A DNA stretch of 55,010 nt, from NCBI GenBank assembly GCA_023450335.1, contig JAEXHA010000047.1, positions 1-55,010 of the forward strand, written 5' to 3'. The stretch is from Actinomycetes bacterium. GTDB lineage: Bacteria; Actinomycetota; Actinomycetes; Actinomycetales; Microbacteriaceae. Below, in pieces: positions 41,563-51,059 of the stretch. Within the stretch, counting starts at the first letter, position 1, and each line of letters begins with the position of its first letter. The translations under genes were made by a program, and so were the position numbers. The notes beneath the pieces are model-generated. The model saw nothing but the letters and a program-made list of their open reading frames with translations, had not been told where the DNA came from and did no database searches.

Positions 41563-41568
41563 TAGCAT
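41563..41568 (+). promoter_or_regulatory. -10 element of hisC (leaderless)
   Basis: TAGCAT, then GGAGGG, then GTG at 41575. Confidence 0.55.
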
Positions 41569-41574
41569 GGAGGG

Positions 41575-42648
41575 GTGACTGCCCGTCTGGAAGACCTTCC
41601 GATACGCGACGACCTGCGGGGATTGACGCCCTACGGCGCGCCTCAGGTGCCGCTGCCGATCGCCCTCAACGTCAATGAGAACACGCACCCGGTCCCGCCC
41701 GAGGTCGCCGACGACATCCTCGACGGCATCGGCCAGGCGCTCGGTGAGATCAATCGCTACCCTGACCGGGAGTTCACCGCACTCCGCGAGGGCTTCGCCG
41801 ACTACCTGGGCCACAGTCTCACCCGCGACCAGATCTGGGCGGCGAACGGTTCGAACGAGGTGCTGCAGCATCTGCTGCAGGCCTTCGCCGGCCCCGGCCG
41901 CACCGCCTTCGGCTTCGCGCCGACCTACTCGATGTATCCGTTGCTGACGCGGGCCACCGGTGCCGAGTTCCTCGCCGGCACCCGGGGTGTGGACTACACC
42001 GTGTCTGCCGACGATGCCGCGGCTCAGGTCGCCCAGGCCCGACCCGATGTCGTCTTCCTGTGCGCTCCGAACAACCCGACCGGCACGCCGATGCCGTTGG
42101 ACGTGATCGAAGCGGTCTACGACGCCGCCCCGGGCATCGTGATCGTCGACGAGGCGTATTGGGAGTTCGCTCCGCGCGAAGAACGCTCGGCGCTGACGCT
42201 TCTGCCGGGCCGCGAACGCCTGGTCGTGTCGCGCACGATGAGCAAGGCGTTCGCCTTCGCCGGTGCCCGCGTCGGCTACCTCGCCGCCGATCCCGCGGTG
42301 ATCGACGCGTTGCGTCTCGTGCGGCTGCCCTATCACCTGAGCGCTCTCACACAGTCGGCGGCCACCGCGGCCCTGCGCCACGCGCCGACGATGCTGCAGA
42401 TGGTCGACGAGATCGTCGGCCAACGCGACCGCATCTCGGCGACAGTCGAGGCGCTGGGCTACACGCCGCACGAGAGCTGGACGAACTTCGTGCTGTTCTC
42501 CGGCGTCGAAGACCCTGCGGCGACGTGGCAGGCGCTGTATGACCGCGGCGTCCTGATCCGTGACGTCGGCATCGCCCGCAGTCTGCGTGTGAGCGCGGGC
42601 ACCGAGGAGGAGACCACGGCGTTCCTCGACGCGCTCGCATCGCTCTGA
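41575..42648 (+). CDS. hisC: Histidinol-phosphate aminotransferase
   Basis: 357 residues, fold-type I aminotransferase. NVNENTHPV and NRYPDREFTALREGFADYLG are typical HisC N-terminal blocks, LCAPNNPTGTPM carries the PLP-contacting Asn, and the Schiff-base Lys224 is in SRTMSKAFAFAGARVGY. It makes histidinol phosphate from imidazole-acetol phosphate. GTG start right after a -10 element. The usual upstream partner hisD is absent here. hisB follows after 40 bp with its own -10. Confidence 0.95.
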   Translation: MTARLEDLPIRDDLRGLTPYGAPQVPLPIALNVNENTHPVPPEVADDILDGIGQALGEINRYPDREFTALREGFADYLGHSLTRDQIWAANGSNEVLQHLLQAFAGPGRTAFGFAPTYSMYPLLTRATGAEFLAGTRGVDYTVSADDAAAQVAQARPDVVFLCAPNNPTGTPMPLDVIEAVYDAAPGIVIVDEAYWEFAPREERSALTLLPGRERLVVSRTMSKAFAFAGARVGYLAADPAVIDALRLVRLPYHLSALTQSAATAALRHAPTMLQMVDEIVGQRDRISATVEALGYTPHESWTNFVLFSGVEDPAATWQALYDRGVLIRDVGIARSLRVSAGTEEETTAFLDALASL

Positions 42649-42676
42649 CCGCGCCGTTCGGGCAGCCGCGCCTCGG

Positions 42677-42682
42677 TAGACT
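42677..42682 (+). promoter_or_regulatory. -10 element of hisB (leaderless)
   Basis: TAGACT, 6-nt spacer, ATG at 42689. Confidence 0.6.
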
Positions 42683-42688
42683 CGGAGC

Positions 42689-43300
42689 ATGAGCAGCACC
42701 GGGGCCCGTACGGCCAGCATCCGCCGCGCGACCAGCGAGTCCACCGTCGAGCTCGAACTCGACCTCGACGGCACCGGCACCAGCCGCATCGACACCACGG
42801 TGCCGTTCTTCGACCACATGCTCACGGCGTTCGCGAAGCACTCGCTGACGGACCTCACCGTCCGGGCCTCCGGTGACACCGACATCGATGCGCACCACAC
42901 GGTCGAGGACATCGCGATCGTCCTCGGCCAGGCCATCCGCGAGGCGCTGGGCGACAAAGCAGGCATCTCGCGATACGGCGATGCCCTCGTCCCGCTCGAC
43001 GAGGCCCTCGCTCAGGCCGTCGTCGACATCAGCGGCCGCCCCTACCTCGTGCACAGCGGCGAGCCCACCGGGTTCGAACACCACCTCATCGGCGGTCACT
43101 TCACGGGGTCGCTCGTGCGTCACGTGTTCGAAGCGATCTCGTACAACGCGGCGCTGACAGTCCACGTCACCGTGCTCGGCGGCCGTGACCCCCACCACAT
43201 CGCCGAAGCCGAGTTCAAGGCCTTCGCCCGCGCCTTCCGCCAGGCCAAGGCGCGTGACCCGCTCGTGCAGGGCATTCCGAGCACGAAGGGCGCCCTGTGA
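42689..43300 (+). CDS. hisB: Imidazoleglycerol-phosphate dehydratase
   Basis: 203 residues, the monofunctional dehydratase without the histidinol-phosphatase domain. The twin metal-binding motifs are DIDAHHTVEDIAIVLG and GRDPHHIAEAEFKAFARAFR; FFDHMLTAFAKHS is also conserved. It dehydrates imidazoleglycerol phosphate. Its stop overlaps the hisH start (GTGA). Confidence 0.97.
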   Translation: MSSTGARTASIRRATSESTVELELDLDGTGTSRIDTTVPFFDHMLTAFAKHSLTDLTVRASGDTDIDAHHTVEDIAIVLGQAIREALGDKAGISRYGDALVPLDEALAQAVVDISGRPYLVHSGEPTGFEHHLIGGHFTGSLVRHVFEAISYNAALTVHVTVLGGRDPHHIAEAEFKAFARAFRQAKARDPLVQGIPSTKGAL

Positions 43301-43947
43301 CCGGACCCGCGCCGATCGTCGCGGTGCTCGACTACGGGTCGGGCAACGTCCACTCCGCCGTCAAGGCGCTCAGCGCGGCCGGCGCCGACGCTCGCCTGAC
43401 GGCCGATCGCGGCCTCATCCAGGACGCGGCCGGTCTGGTCGTGCCCGGCGTGGGTGCGTTCAGCGCCGTGATGTCCGCGCTGCGCGCCGGCCATGGCGAC
43501 GAGATGATCGGCCGGCGATTGGCCGGAGGCCGTCCTGTGCTGGGCATCTGCGTGGGCATGCAGATCCTCTTCGAACACGGCGTCGAACGCGGTATCGACA
43601 CCGAGGGCATGGGGGAGTGGCCGGGCGCGGTCACCGAACTCGATGCTCCGGTGCTGCCGCACATGGGATGGAACACTGTTCGCCCGGGTGAGGGCTCGGT
43701 GCTGTTCCGCGGCATCGAGCACGAACGCTTCTACTTCGTGCACTCCTACGGCGCGCAGCACTGGAGCCTCGACGTCATGCGTCCTTTCGCGCCGCCGGCG
43801 CTCACGTGGTGCGACTACGGCACGCCGTTCCTGGCTGCGGTCGAGAACGGTCCGCTGTCGGCCACCCAGTTCCACCCCGAGAAGTCCGGCGAGGCCGGTA
43901 TCCGCCTCCTCGCCAACTGGATCGAGTCTCTGCCGCAGTCCGAGTAG
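43297..43947 (+). CDS. hisH: Imidazole glycerol phosphate synthase, glutaminase subunit HisH
   Basis: 216 residues, class I glutamine amidotransferase. LDYGSGNVHSAVKAL opens the protein, the nucleophile Cys85 is in LGICVGMQILFE, and the His-Glu pair is in TQFHPEKSG. It passes ammonia to HisF, whose gene is not in the window. Coupled to hisB; a -10 element for the next gene overlaps its stop codon. Confidence 0.95.
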   Translation: MTGPAPIVAVLDYGSGNVHSAVKALSAAGADARLTADRGLIQDAAGLVVPGVGAFSAVMSALRAGHGDEMIGRRLAGGRPVLGICVGMQILFEHGVERGIDTEGMGEWPGAVTELDAPVLPHMGWNTVRPGEGSVLFRGIEHERFYFVHSYGAQHWSLDVMRPFAPPALTWCDYGTPFLAAVENGPLSATQFHPEKSGEAGIRLLANWIESLPQSE

Positions 43948-43975
43948 GCTTGTCCCTTGTGCGCAATCGGCGCAC
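43945..43975 (+). promoter_or_regulatory. priA promoter and 5' hairpin
   Basis: TAGGCT at 43945-43950 predicts a start near 43957, directly followed by GTGCGC (43959-43964)-AATCG-GCGCAC (43970-43975). The mRNA would begin with this hairpin, and a GGGGAA site then leads to ATG 43999. A leaderless TTG at 43957 is in frame but less likely. Confidence 0.45.
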
Positions 43976-43998
43976 GGATCCACTCTCCCTGGGGAACC

Positions 43999-44745
43999 AT
44001 GAACGATTTCGCGTCGACTCCTGAACTGATCCTCCTGCCCGCCGTCGATGTCCAAGGCGGCAAGGCCGTGCGTCTCACGCAGGGTGAGGCCGGCACCGAG
44101 ACCAGCTACGGCGACCCGGTGGATGCCGCGCTGAACTGGGCCGAGCAGGGCGCACAGTGGATTCACCTCGTCGACCTCGACGCGGCCTTCGGGCGCGGCA
44201 GCAACGCCGCGCTCCTGCGCCGCACCATCAAGCACCTCAAGGGCGTGCAGATCGAACTGTCCGGCGGCATCCGCGACGACGCCTCACTGGATGCGGCCCT
44301 CGAAAGCGGCGCGACGCGGGTCAACCTCGGTACGGCGGCGCTCGAGAATCCGGAGTGGGCCGCCGACGTCATCGGTCGGTACGGCGACGCGATCGCGGTC
44401 GGTCTCGACGTGCGCGGCACGACTCTCGCGGCCCGCGGCTGGACCCAGGAGGGCGGGGACCTCTGGGAGGTGCTCGAGCGGCTCGAGGCGGCCGGCTGCC
44501 GCCGCTATGTCGTCACCGACGTGACCAAGGACGGCACGCTGCGCGGTCCGAACCTCGACCTGCTGCGAGAGATGGCCTCGCGCACCGTCAAGCCCATCGT
44601 CGCCTCCGGCGGCGTGTCGAGCCTCGACGACATCATCGCTCTGCGCGAGCTCGTTCCGCTCGGCGTCGAGGGCGCGATCGTCGGCAAGGCCCTGTATGCG
44701 GGGGCGTTCACGCTCGTCGAGGCGCTGGATGTCGCCGGAGCCTGA
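43999..44745 (+). CDS. priA: Phosphoribosyl isomerase A (HisA/TrpF bifunctional PriA)
   Basis: 248 residues from ATG 43999. The HisA-type TIM barrel has LLPAVDVQGGKAVRLTQGEAG with the first catalytic Asp, HLVDLDAAFGRGSN, VTDVTKDGTLRGPN with the second Asp and VASGGVSSLDDI. In actinobacteria this enzyme usually isomerises both the histidine intermediate ProFAR and phosphoribosylanthranilate for tryptophan; that dual role is inferred from phylogeny, since no trpF lies in the window. The last 17 nt overlap the SseB-family gene. Confidence 0.93.
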   Translation: MNDFASTPELILLPAVDVQGGKAVRLTQGEAGTETSYGDPVDAALNWAEQGAQWIHLVDLDAAFGRGSNAALLRRTIKHLKGVQIELSGGIRDDASLDAALESGATRVNLGTAALENPEWAADVIGRYGDAIAVGLDVRGTTLAARGWTQEGGDLWEVLERLEAAGCRRYVVTDVTKDGTLRGPNLDLLREMASRTVKPIVASGGVSSLDDIIALRELVPLGVEGAIVGKALYAGAFTLVEALDVAGA

Positions 44746-45517
44746 CCACTCGTGCGAGCTGCCCGGCGATTCGGCCGGTCAGCCGTGGGCGGGGCGCAGC
44801 TTCGAGGCCAACCCGCACTCCGGTGACGACGGCTCGGCCGACCCGGCGCTGCTGGCGGCGTTGCTCGCCTTCCGCGAGGGCGGCGGCGATGCGTCGGCCG
44901 TCGTCGAGGCGTATCGCACCGCACGGCTGCTGATACCACTCATCGCCGAGAAGGGCGACGAAGGCGTCGGCCCGACCGGACTGACCGTCGACAAGACCCA
45001 GGAACTCGCCATCGTCACCGTGGCCGCCCGCGACGGGCGGCGGGTGCTGCCGGTGTTCACGTCGGTCGCCACCATGTCGGCGTGGGACGCGAAAGCGCGC
45101 CCGGTGCCCGCCGACGGCGTGCGCACCGCGTTGTCGGCAGCCGCAGACGACACCGACCTCATCGTCATCGACCCCGGCGCGTCGACCGAGTTCGTGTTGC
45201 GCCGGCCCGCCGTGTGGGCGATCGGCCAGGGTCAGGCGTGGGAGCCGGCCGACCACTCCCCGGAGGTGTTCGCCGGCCTGCAGGAGAGCATCGGCGGAGA
45301 GCTCGCCGTGCTCGACCTGTCGGTGGCGCCGGGCGACCCCGACGCGCGGCTGCGGGGCCCTGAGCTGATCGTGCGGCTGCACCTGATCGACGGGCTCGAT
45401 CAGAGCGAACTGGATGCCGTGCTGCAGCGCCTCGCGTCGCGCTGGGCCGCCGACGACCGCATCGCCGTCCTGGTCGACTCCCTGACCGTCAAACTGCTCC
45501 GCACCCCTGCCGCGTAG
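44729..45517 (+). CDS. SseB family protein
   Basis: 262 residues from ATG 44729. SseB N-domain features are ALLAFREGGGDASAVVEAYRTARLLIPLIA and VTVAARDGRRVLPVFTSVATMSAWD, then a C-terminal half with LVIDPGASTEFVLRRPAVWAIGQG. SseB is known as an enhancer of serine sensitivity in E. coli; the biochemical role is unknown. Its 17-nt overlap with priA and place between his and infC genes is common in Microbacteriaceae. No promoter of its own is visible, so it probably rides on the priA transcript. Confidence 0.88.
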   Translation: MSPEPDHSCELPGDSAGQPWAGRSFEANPHSGDDGSADPALLAALLAFREGGGDASAVVEAYRTARLLIPLIAEKGDEGVGPTGLTVDKTQELAIVTVAARDGRRVLPVFTSVATMSAWDAKARPVPADGVRTALSAAADDTDLIVIDPGASTEFVLRRPAVWAIGQGQAWEPADHSPEVFAGLQESIGGELAVLDLSVAPGDPDARLRGPELIVRLHLIDGLDQSELDAVLQRLASRWAADDRIAVLVDSLTVKLLRTPAA

Positions 45518-45547
45518 CCCCCGCCGCACGTCAACAGACGGCGCGAG

Positions 45548-45562
45548 GGCGGAGGATCCGCC
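45548..45562. terminator. Short hairpin between SseB and DUF1844 genes
   Basis: GGCGGA-GGA-TCCGCC, a 6-bp stem with a 3-nt loop in the 120-bp convergent gap. No T-run; weak. Confidence 0.35.
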
Positions 45563-45637
45563 TGTGTGGGTAATTGGGGTCTCGGGGCTCCCGCTCATGT
45601 CCACACCAGACGAATCCGGAGCCCGGGGGACCAGACG

Positions 45638-46033
45638 TCAGCTGACCGGCCCCGTCCACTTCTCGCCGGGACCCTGCCCGATCGCGTCGGGAATGGTCGA
45701 GGCCTCGCGGAAGGCCAGCTGCAGCGAACGCAGGCCGTCGCGCAGGGGTGCCGCGTGGGCGCTGCTGATCTCGGGGGCGCCGGCGGTGATGAGGCCGGCG
45801 AGGGCGTTGATGAGCTTGCGTGCCTCGTCGAGGTCGAGCTGCGCGTCGGGGTCGTCGGCCAGGCCCAGCTTGACGGCAGCGGCGCTCATCAGATGTACAG
45901 CGGTCGTCGTGATGACCTCCACAGCGGGCACGTCCGCGATGTCGCGGGTGGCGGCCTCAGCGGCCTGCTCCTGCGCGTCCCAGCGGACCTGGCGTTCGTC
46001 GTTCGGACCGGGGGAGGAGGGAATCGTGTCCAC
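45638..46033 (-). CDS. DUF1844 domain-containing protein
   Basis: 131 residues from GTG 46033; an earlier in-frame start would run through the infC promoter. DUF1844 features: VEVITTTAVHLMSAAAVKLGL, then LDLDEARKLINALAGLITAG. The N-terminal 25 residues and C-terminus are variable. The function is unknown; family members lie next to infC in actinobacteria, as here, in divergent orientation with starts about 255 bp apart. Confidence 0.88.
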   Translation of the reverse strand: MDTIPSSPGPNDERQVRWDAQEQAAEAATRDIADVPAVEVITTTAVHLMSAAAVKLGLADDPDAQLDLDEARKLINALAGLITAGAPEISSAHAAPLRDGLRSLQLAFREASTIPDAIGQGPGEKWTGPVS

Positions 46034-46047
46034 GTGCTGCTCTCTGA

Positions 46048-46287
46048 TAGACTTTGCGGGCACCGGAGTGTTCTGCTCCGGATCGAAAGAGGATCACATC
46101 CCACCCGCGCTTGCCGCTCCAGGCTACCGGGTCACGCACTCCGCCTCCGACGCTCGCGCCGGGGGTAGCCAGGGTGCAGAACACTTTTTGCCGATGCGCG
46201 TGCATCGCGCGGGGTGGACGTGGCTCTCTTCCGCCCGAGGTACAACCCTGTGCCCCGGTGGCCGTCCCGCACGAAGAGGAGTTCCGC
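46048..46287 (+). promoter_or_regulatory. infC promoter and attenuator-like leader
   Basis: TAGACT (46048-46053) is the likely -10, leaving a leader of about 225 nt. In it GGCTACC (46122-46128) pairs with GGTAGCC (46164-46170). Then a small GTG-CAGAA-CAC hairpin (46174-46184) runs straight into TTTTT (46185-46189), and CGATGC (46192-46197)-GCGT-GCATCG (46202-46207) follows. The layout resembles transcription-attenuated IF3/L35/L20 leaders, in which L20 is the effector. The pairing alternatives are read by eye only. Confidence 0.5.

Positions 46288-46290
<3 letters not shown>
46274..46290 (+). promoter_or_regulatory. Ribosome site setting an ATC start for infC
   Basis: AAGAGGAG (46274-46281) is spaced 6 nt from ATC (46288-46290). 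The next in-frame canonical start (GTG 46258) lies upstream of this site, so the site can only serve ATC. Confidence 0.6.
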
Positions 46291-46911
<621 letters not shown>

Positions 46912-46959
46912 GCGCCCCATAGACTCCCGCCCGGCGGGAAGCACAACGAAGGAAGAGAC

Positions 46960-47154
46960 ATGCCGAAGCAGAAGACCCACTCGGGTGCCAAGAAGCGCTT
47001 CAAGGTCACCGGTAGCGGGAAGATCATGAAGCAGCAGGCGAACCTCCGCCACAACTTCGAAGGCAAGCCCACCAAGCGCACCCGCCGCCTGTCGCAGGAC
47101 CAGGTCCTCGCCCCGGGCGACGCGAAGGTCGCCAAGAAGCTCCTCGGTCGCTGA
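46960..47154 (+). CDS. rpmI: 50S ribosomal protein L35
   Basis: 64 residues, full length. KQKTHSGAKKRFKVTGSGKI and the basic run KPTKRTRRLS are the L35 signature. Second gene of infC-rpmI-rplT, with a GGAAGAG ribosome site. Confidence 0.98.
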   Translation: MPKQKTHSGAKKRFKVTGSGKIMKQQANLRHNFEGKPTKRTRRLSQDQVLAPGDAKVAKKLLGR

Positions 47155-47183
47155 GCGCCGACGCACGTTAGGAATCAATACCC

Positions 47184-47564
47184 ATGGCTAGAGTCAAGCG
47201 GGCTGTCAACGCCCACAAGAAGCGTCGCGTCATCCTCGAGCGCGCCTCCGGTTACCGCGGACAGCGTTCGCGCCTGTACCGCAAGGCGAAGGAGCAGGTC
47301 ACCCACTCGCTCGTCTACGCATACCGCGACCGTCGCAAGCGCAAGGGCGACTTCCGTCGTCTGTGGATCCAGCGCATCAACGCCGCGGCGCGCCAGAACG
47401 GCGTCACCTACAACCGCTTCATCCAGGGTCTGAACCTGGCCGGCGTCCAGGTCGACCGTCGCATGCTGGCTGAGCTGGCCGTCAACGAGCCCGCCGTGTT
47501 CGCGAGCCTCGTCGAGACCGCCAAGAAGGCGCTGCCCGCCGACGTCAACGCTCCCAAGGCGTAA
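47184..47564 (+). CDS. rplT: 50S ribosomal protein L20
   Basis: 126 residues. MARVKRAVNAHKKRRVILER, the GYRGQRSRLYRKAKEQ segment that binds 23S rRNA, and the C-terminal globular part AELAVNEPAVFASLVETAKK are all present. L20 is an early 50S assembly protein and the known autoregulator of this operon in other bacteria. Confidence 0.98.
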   Translation: MARVKRAVNAHKKRRVILERASGYRGQRSRLYRKAKEQVTHSLVYAYRDRRKRKGDFRRLWIQRINAAARQNGVTYNRFIQGLNLAGVQVDRRMLAELAVNEPAVFASLVETAKKALPADVNAPKA

Positions 47565-47585
47565 GCACTCCGGCATCCAGCCTTC

Positions 47586-47625
47586 GAAAGGGCGTCCTCC
47601 GCAGGGAGGGCGCCCTTTCGTCATC
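47586..47625 (+). terminator. Terminator after rplT
   Basis: A 15-bp stem (47586-47600 with 47605-47619, one G-U) with a GCAG loop, its 3' arm ending in CTTTC. Confidence 0.9.
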
Positions 47626-47650
47626 TCGTGGATGCCGGGATGCGGCACCC

Positions 47651-47656
47651 TAGACT
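47651..47656 (+). promoter_or_regulatory. -10 element of the rRNA methyltransferase gene (leaderless)
   Basis: TAGACT, 6-nt spacer, GTG at 47663. Confidence 0.6.
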
Positions 47657-47662
47657 GAGAGC

Positions 47663-48469
47663 GTGCTCGAGAATCCCCGATCGCCGCGAGTTCGCGCTGT
47701 CGCCAAGCTGAGCAAGCGCAGCGCCCGACAGGAGACCGGACTGTTCCTGCTGGAGGGCCCGCAGGCGGCGCGGGAGGCGCTCACGTTCCGCGCCGACACC
47801 CTCGTCGAGCTGTTCGCCACTCCCACGGCCGTCGAGAAGCACCCCGACATTCGTGACGCGGCCGCCGACGCCGGCGTCGAGGTGGTCTTCACCTCCGAAG
47901 ACGTGCTGGATGCCATGGCCGACACGGTCACGCCGCAGGGCATCGTGGCTGTCGCGAAGCAGTCGCCTTCGAGCCTGCGCGACGTGTTCGCCGCGTCACC
48001 GCGGCTGATCGTGATCTGCGAGCAGGTGCGCGACCCGGGCAACCTCGGCACCATCATCCGCGCGGCCGATGCCGCCGGTGCCGACGCCGTCGTGCTCACC
48101 GGACGCACGGTCGACCCGTACAACCCGAAGGTCGTCCGCGCCACGACCGGGTCGCTGTTCCACCTGCCGGTGGCGCTGGGCGCCGATCTGGCCACCGTCG
48201 TCGAGAAGGCGCACGCCGCCGGCATCCGCGTCATCGCCGCCGACATCGGCGGGTCTGACTTCCTCGCCGCGCGCGGCCTGCTCGCCGAGCCCACCGCATG
48301 GCTGTTCGGCAACGAGGCGCACGGCCTCGACGACGATGCGCGGGCGCAGGCCGATCTGGTGCTGCGCCTGCCAATCTACGGCTCAGCCGAGTCGCTGAAC
48401 CTGGCCACAGCCGCCAGCGTGTGTCTGTACGAGACAGCCTTCGCGCAGCGCGCCGGCGACCCTTCCTGA
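47663..48469 (+). CDS. TrmH/SpoU family RNA 2'-O-methyltransferase
   Basis: 268 residues. The N-terminal SpoU substrate-binding domain has RAVAKLSKRSARQETGLFLL and EGPQAAREAL. The knotted SPOUT domain has motif 1 in NLGTIIRAADAAGADAVVL, motif 2 in LFGNEAHGLDD and motif 3 in LPIYGSAESLNLATAASV. It methylates a 2'-hydroxyl in rRNA, probably 23S; TsnR-like naming is by family only. Follows the IF3-L35-L20 operon under its own promoter, upstream of gluA. Confidence 0.9.
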   Translation: MLENPRSPRVRAVAKLSKRSARQETGLFLLEGPQAAREALTFRADTLVELFATPTAVEKHPDIRDAAADAGVEVVFTSEDVLDAMADTVTPQGIVAVAKQSPSSLRDVFAASPRLIVICEQVRDPGNLGTIIRAADAAGADAVVLTGRTVDPYNPKVVRATTGSLFHLPVALGADLATVVEKAHAAGIRVIAADIGGSDFLAARGLLAEPTAWLFGNEAHGLDDDARAQADLVLRLPIYGSAESLNLATAASVCLYETAFAQRAGDPS

Positions 48470-48490
48470 GACCCGTTCCGGCACCGGCCG

Positions 48491-48505
48491 CGGGGCTGGG
48501 CCCCG
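48491..48505 (+). terminator. Hairpin after the rRNA methyltransferase gene
   Basis: CGGGGC-TGG-GCCCCG, a perfect 6-bp stem, 21 nt after the stop. No T-run. Confidence 0.5.
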
Positions 48506-48560
48506 GTAACGGATCGGTAAAGGCGCCGCGCAGGCGATGACACGGGTCGGTGGGGCCTCG

Positions 48561-48566
48561 TAGTGT
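48561..48566 (+). promoter_or_regulatory. -10 element of gluABCD (leaderless)
   Basis: TAGTGT, 7-nt spacer, ATG at 48574. Confidence 0.55.
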
Positions 48567-48573
48567 TTCCCGC

Positions 48574-49365
<792 letters not shown>

Positions 49366-49423
49366 ACGTCCGCGCCGCACAACGGCACGGCAACCGAAGA
49401 AGACCCCGAACTTGGAGGATCAC

Positions 49424-50335
49424 ATGCGCAAGACACGGATCGGCGGCGCGTTCGCCGGAATCGCGATCGCCGCACTCGCCCTCACCGCCTGCGCCGGCGG
49501 AACGCCCGGCGGCACCCCCGGCGGCGACGGCGACGGCGATGGTGACACGAACGAGACGCCCTGGTCGGTCGCGACCGACGTCACGCTCGAGGGCAGCCCC
49601 ACGTTCGATGCGATGACCTCGCGGGGCACCATCAACATCGGTGTCAAGGAAGACCAGCCCGGGCTCGGCTACCTCGACCCCACGACCAGCGAGCGCACGG
49701 GCTTCGACGTCGATGTGGCCCGCTGGATGGCGGCATCGCTCGGCTTCGACGAGGACGACATCGACTTCACGACGATCCCGTCGGCCAACCGTGAGCAGGC
49801 GCTCATCAACGGCGACATCGACCTGTACGTCGGCACCTACTCGATCACCGACAAGCGCAAGGAGCAGATCTCCTTCGCCGGCCCGTACTTCATCACCGGG
49901 CAGGGTCTGCTCGTCGCTGCCGACAGCGACATCACCGGTGTCGACTCGATCGACGGCAAGAACATCTGCTCGGCGACCGGCTCGACGTCGATCCAGCGGA
50001 TCCGCGACGACCACCCCGAGGCCGAGACCACCGAGTTCGACACGTACTCCCAGTGCGTCGAGCAGCTCAAGGCAGGTCAGGTCGACGCCGTCACGACCGA
50101 CGAGGCGATCCTCATCGGCTACGCGGCCGGCGACCCCGACAACCTGAAAGTCGTCGGCGAGGTCTTCAGCGAGGAGCGCTACGGCATCGGCATCCCCAAG
50201 GGCGACACCGCCCTGCTGGAGCATCTGAACACCACCCTGACCGACGGTGGCGACATCTGGCAGGCCATCTTCGACAAGAACCTCGGCGCATCGGGCGTGA
50301 CAGCGACCCAGCCCGAGGTCGACCCGGTCGGCTGA
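49424..50335 (+). CDS. gluB: Glutamate ABC transporter substrate-binding lipoprotein
   Basis: 303 residues from ATG 49424 with GGAGG 5 nt upstream. A lipoprotein signal peptide ends at LTAC (Cys about 22), then a Gly/Asp-rich linker. The SBP_bac_3 fold follows: RGTINIGVKEDQPGLGYLDP, GFDVDVARWMAASLG, REQALINGDIDLYVGTYSIT and RYGIGIPKGDTALLEHL. It captures glutamate or aspartate at the outer face of the membrane. Specificity is inferred from operon order and family. Confidence 0.93.
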   Translation: MRKTRIGGAFAGIAIAALALTACAGGTPGGTPGGDGDGDGDTNETPWSVATDVTLEGSPTFDAMTSRGTINIGVKEDQPGLGYLDPTTSERTGFDVDVARWMAASLGFDEDDIDFTTIPSANREQALINGDIDLYVGTYSITDKRKEQISFAGPYFITGQGLLVAADSDITGVDSIDGKNICSATGSTSIQRIRDDHPEAETTEFDTYSQCVEQLKAGQVDAVTTDEAILIGYAAGDPDNLKVVGEVFSEERYGIGIPKGDTALLEHLNTTLTDGGDIWQAIFDKNLGASGVTATQPEVDPVG

Positions 50336-50411
50336 TGCGGACAGGTGGCGGCGTCGCACCCGGCGCCGCCACCGTCCCTTCTCATCACCCGACGACTCGC
50401 GAAGGAGCGCA

Positions 50412-51059
50412 GTGAACCAGATCTTCGACTACCCCGATCTTTGGTGGGAGGCGCTGTGGGGCACGCTGCTGCTGTTCCTCGCGGGTGGGGCGATCGCGCT
50501 GGTGCTGGGACTGGTCGTCGCTGCCATGCGCGTCTCGCCTGTCCCGATCGCGCGGGCGGTCGGTGCCGTGTACGTCAACACGGTCCGCAATACCCCGCTG
50601 ACGCTGCTGTTCTTCTTCTTCGCGTTCGGCATCCCCTTGCTCGTCGACTTCCGTGTCGACTTCACCGTGCTCGCGATCTGGGCTCTGGGCTTCTACACCG
50701 CCACCTACGTGGCCGAGACGATCCGATCGGGCATCAACACGGTCCCCGTCGGGCAGGCCGAGGCCGCGCGAGCGCTGGGCCTCACTTTCGGACAGGTCAT
50801 GTCGCTGGTGGTGCTGCCGCAGGCCTCGCGTTCGGTGATCCCGCCGATGATGAGTGTGCTGATCGCCCTGTTGAAGAACACGACCGTCGCGTCGGGGTTC
50901 TCGGTGCTCAACCTGGGCAATATCCGCGCCGAGATGAGCGAGAACGGTGAGAACCAGATGATCACGATCCTGCTGGTCATGGTCGCGTTCGTGATCATGG
51001 TCCTGCTGCTGGCCTGGCTGCAGCGATTCCTCGAGAACAAGTGGAGGGTCGCCCGATGA
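50412..51059 (+). CDS. gluC: Glutamate ABC transporter permease GluC
   Basis: 215 residues from GTG 50412 behind AAGGAG. About five membrane helices; the cytoplasmic EAA loop that docks on the ATPase is EAARALGLTFGQVMSLVVLPQA. RNTPLTLLFFFFAFGIP is typical of the HEQRo/His-Glu-Gln permease family. Its stop overlaps the gluD start (ATGA). Confidence 0.93.
   Translation: MNQIFDYPDLWWEALWGTLLLFLAGGAIALVLGLVVAAMRVSPVPIARAVGAVYVNTVRNTPLTLLFFFFAFGIPLLVDFRVDFTVLAIWALGFYTATYVAETIRSGINTVPVGQAEAARALGLTFGQVMSLVVLPQASRSVIPPMMSVLIALLKNTTVASGFSVLNLGNIRAEMSENGENQMITILLVMVAFVIMVLLLAWLQRFLENKWRVAR

Noticed and set aside
45518..45637. Possible small RNA or tRNA-like fold between SseB and DUF1844 genes
   Set aside because: Only one short stem is found; there is no cloverleaf, no T-loop consensus and no promoter.
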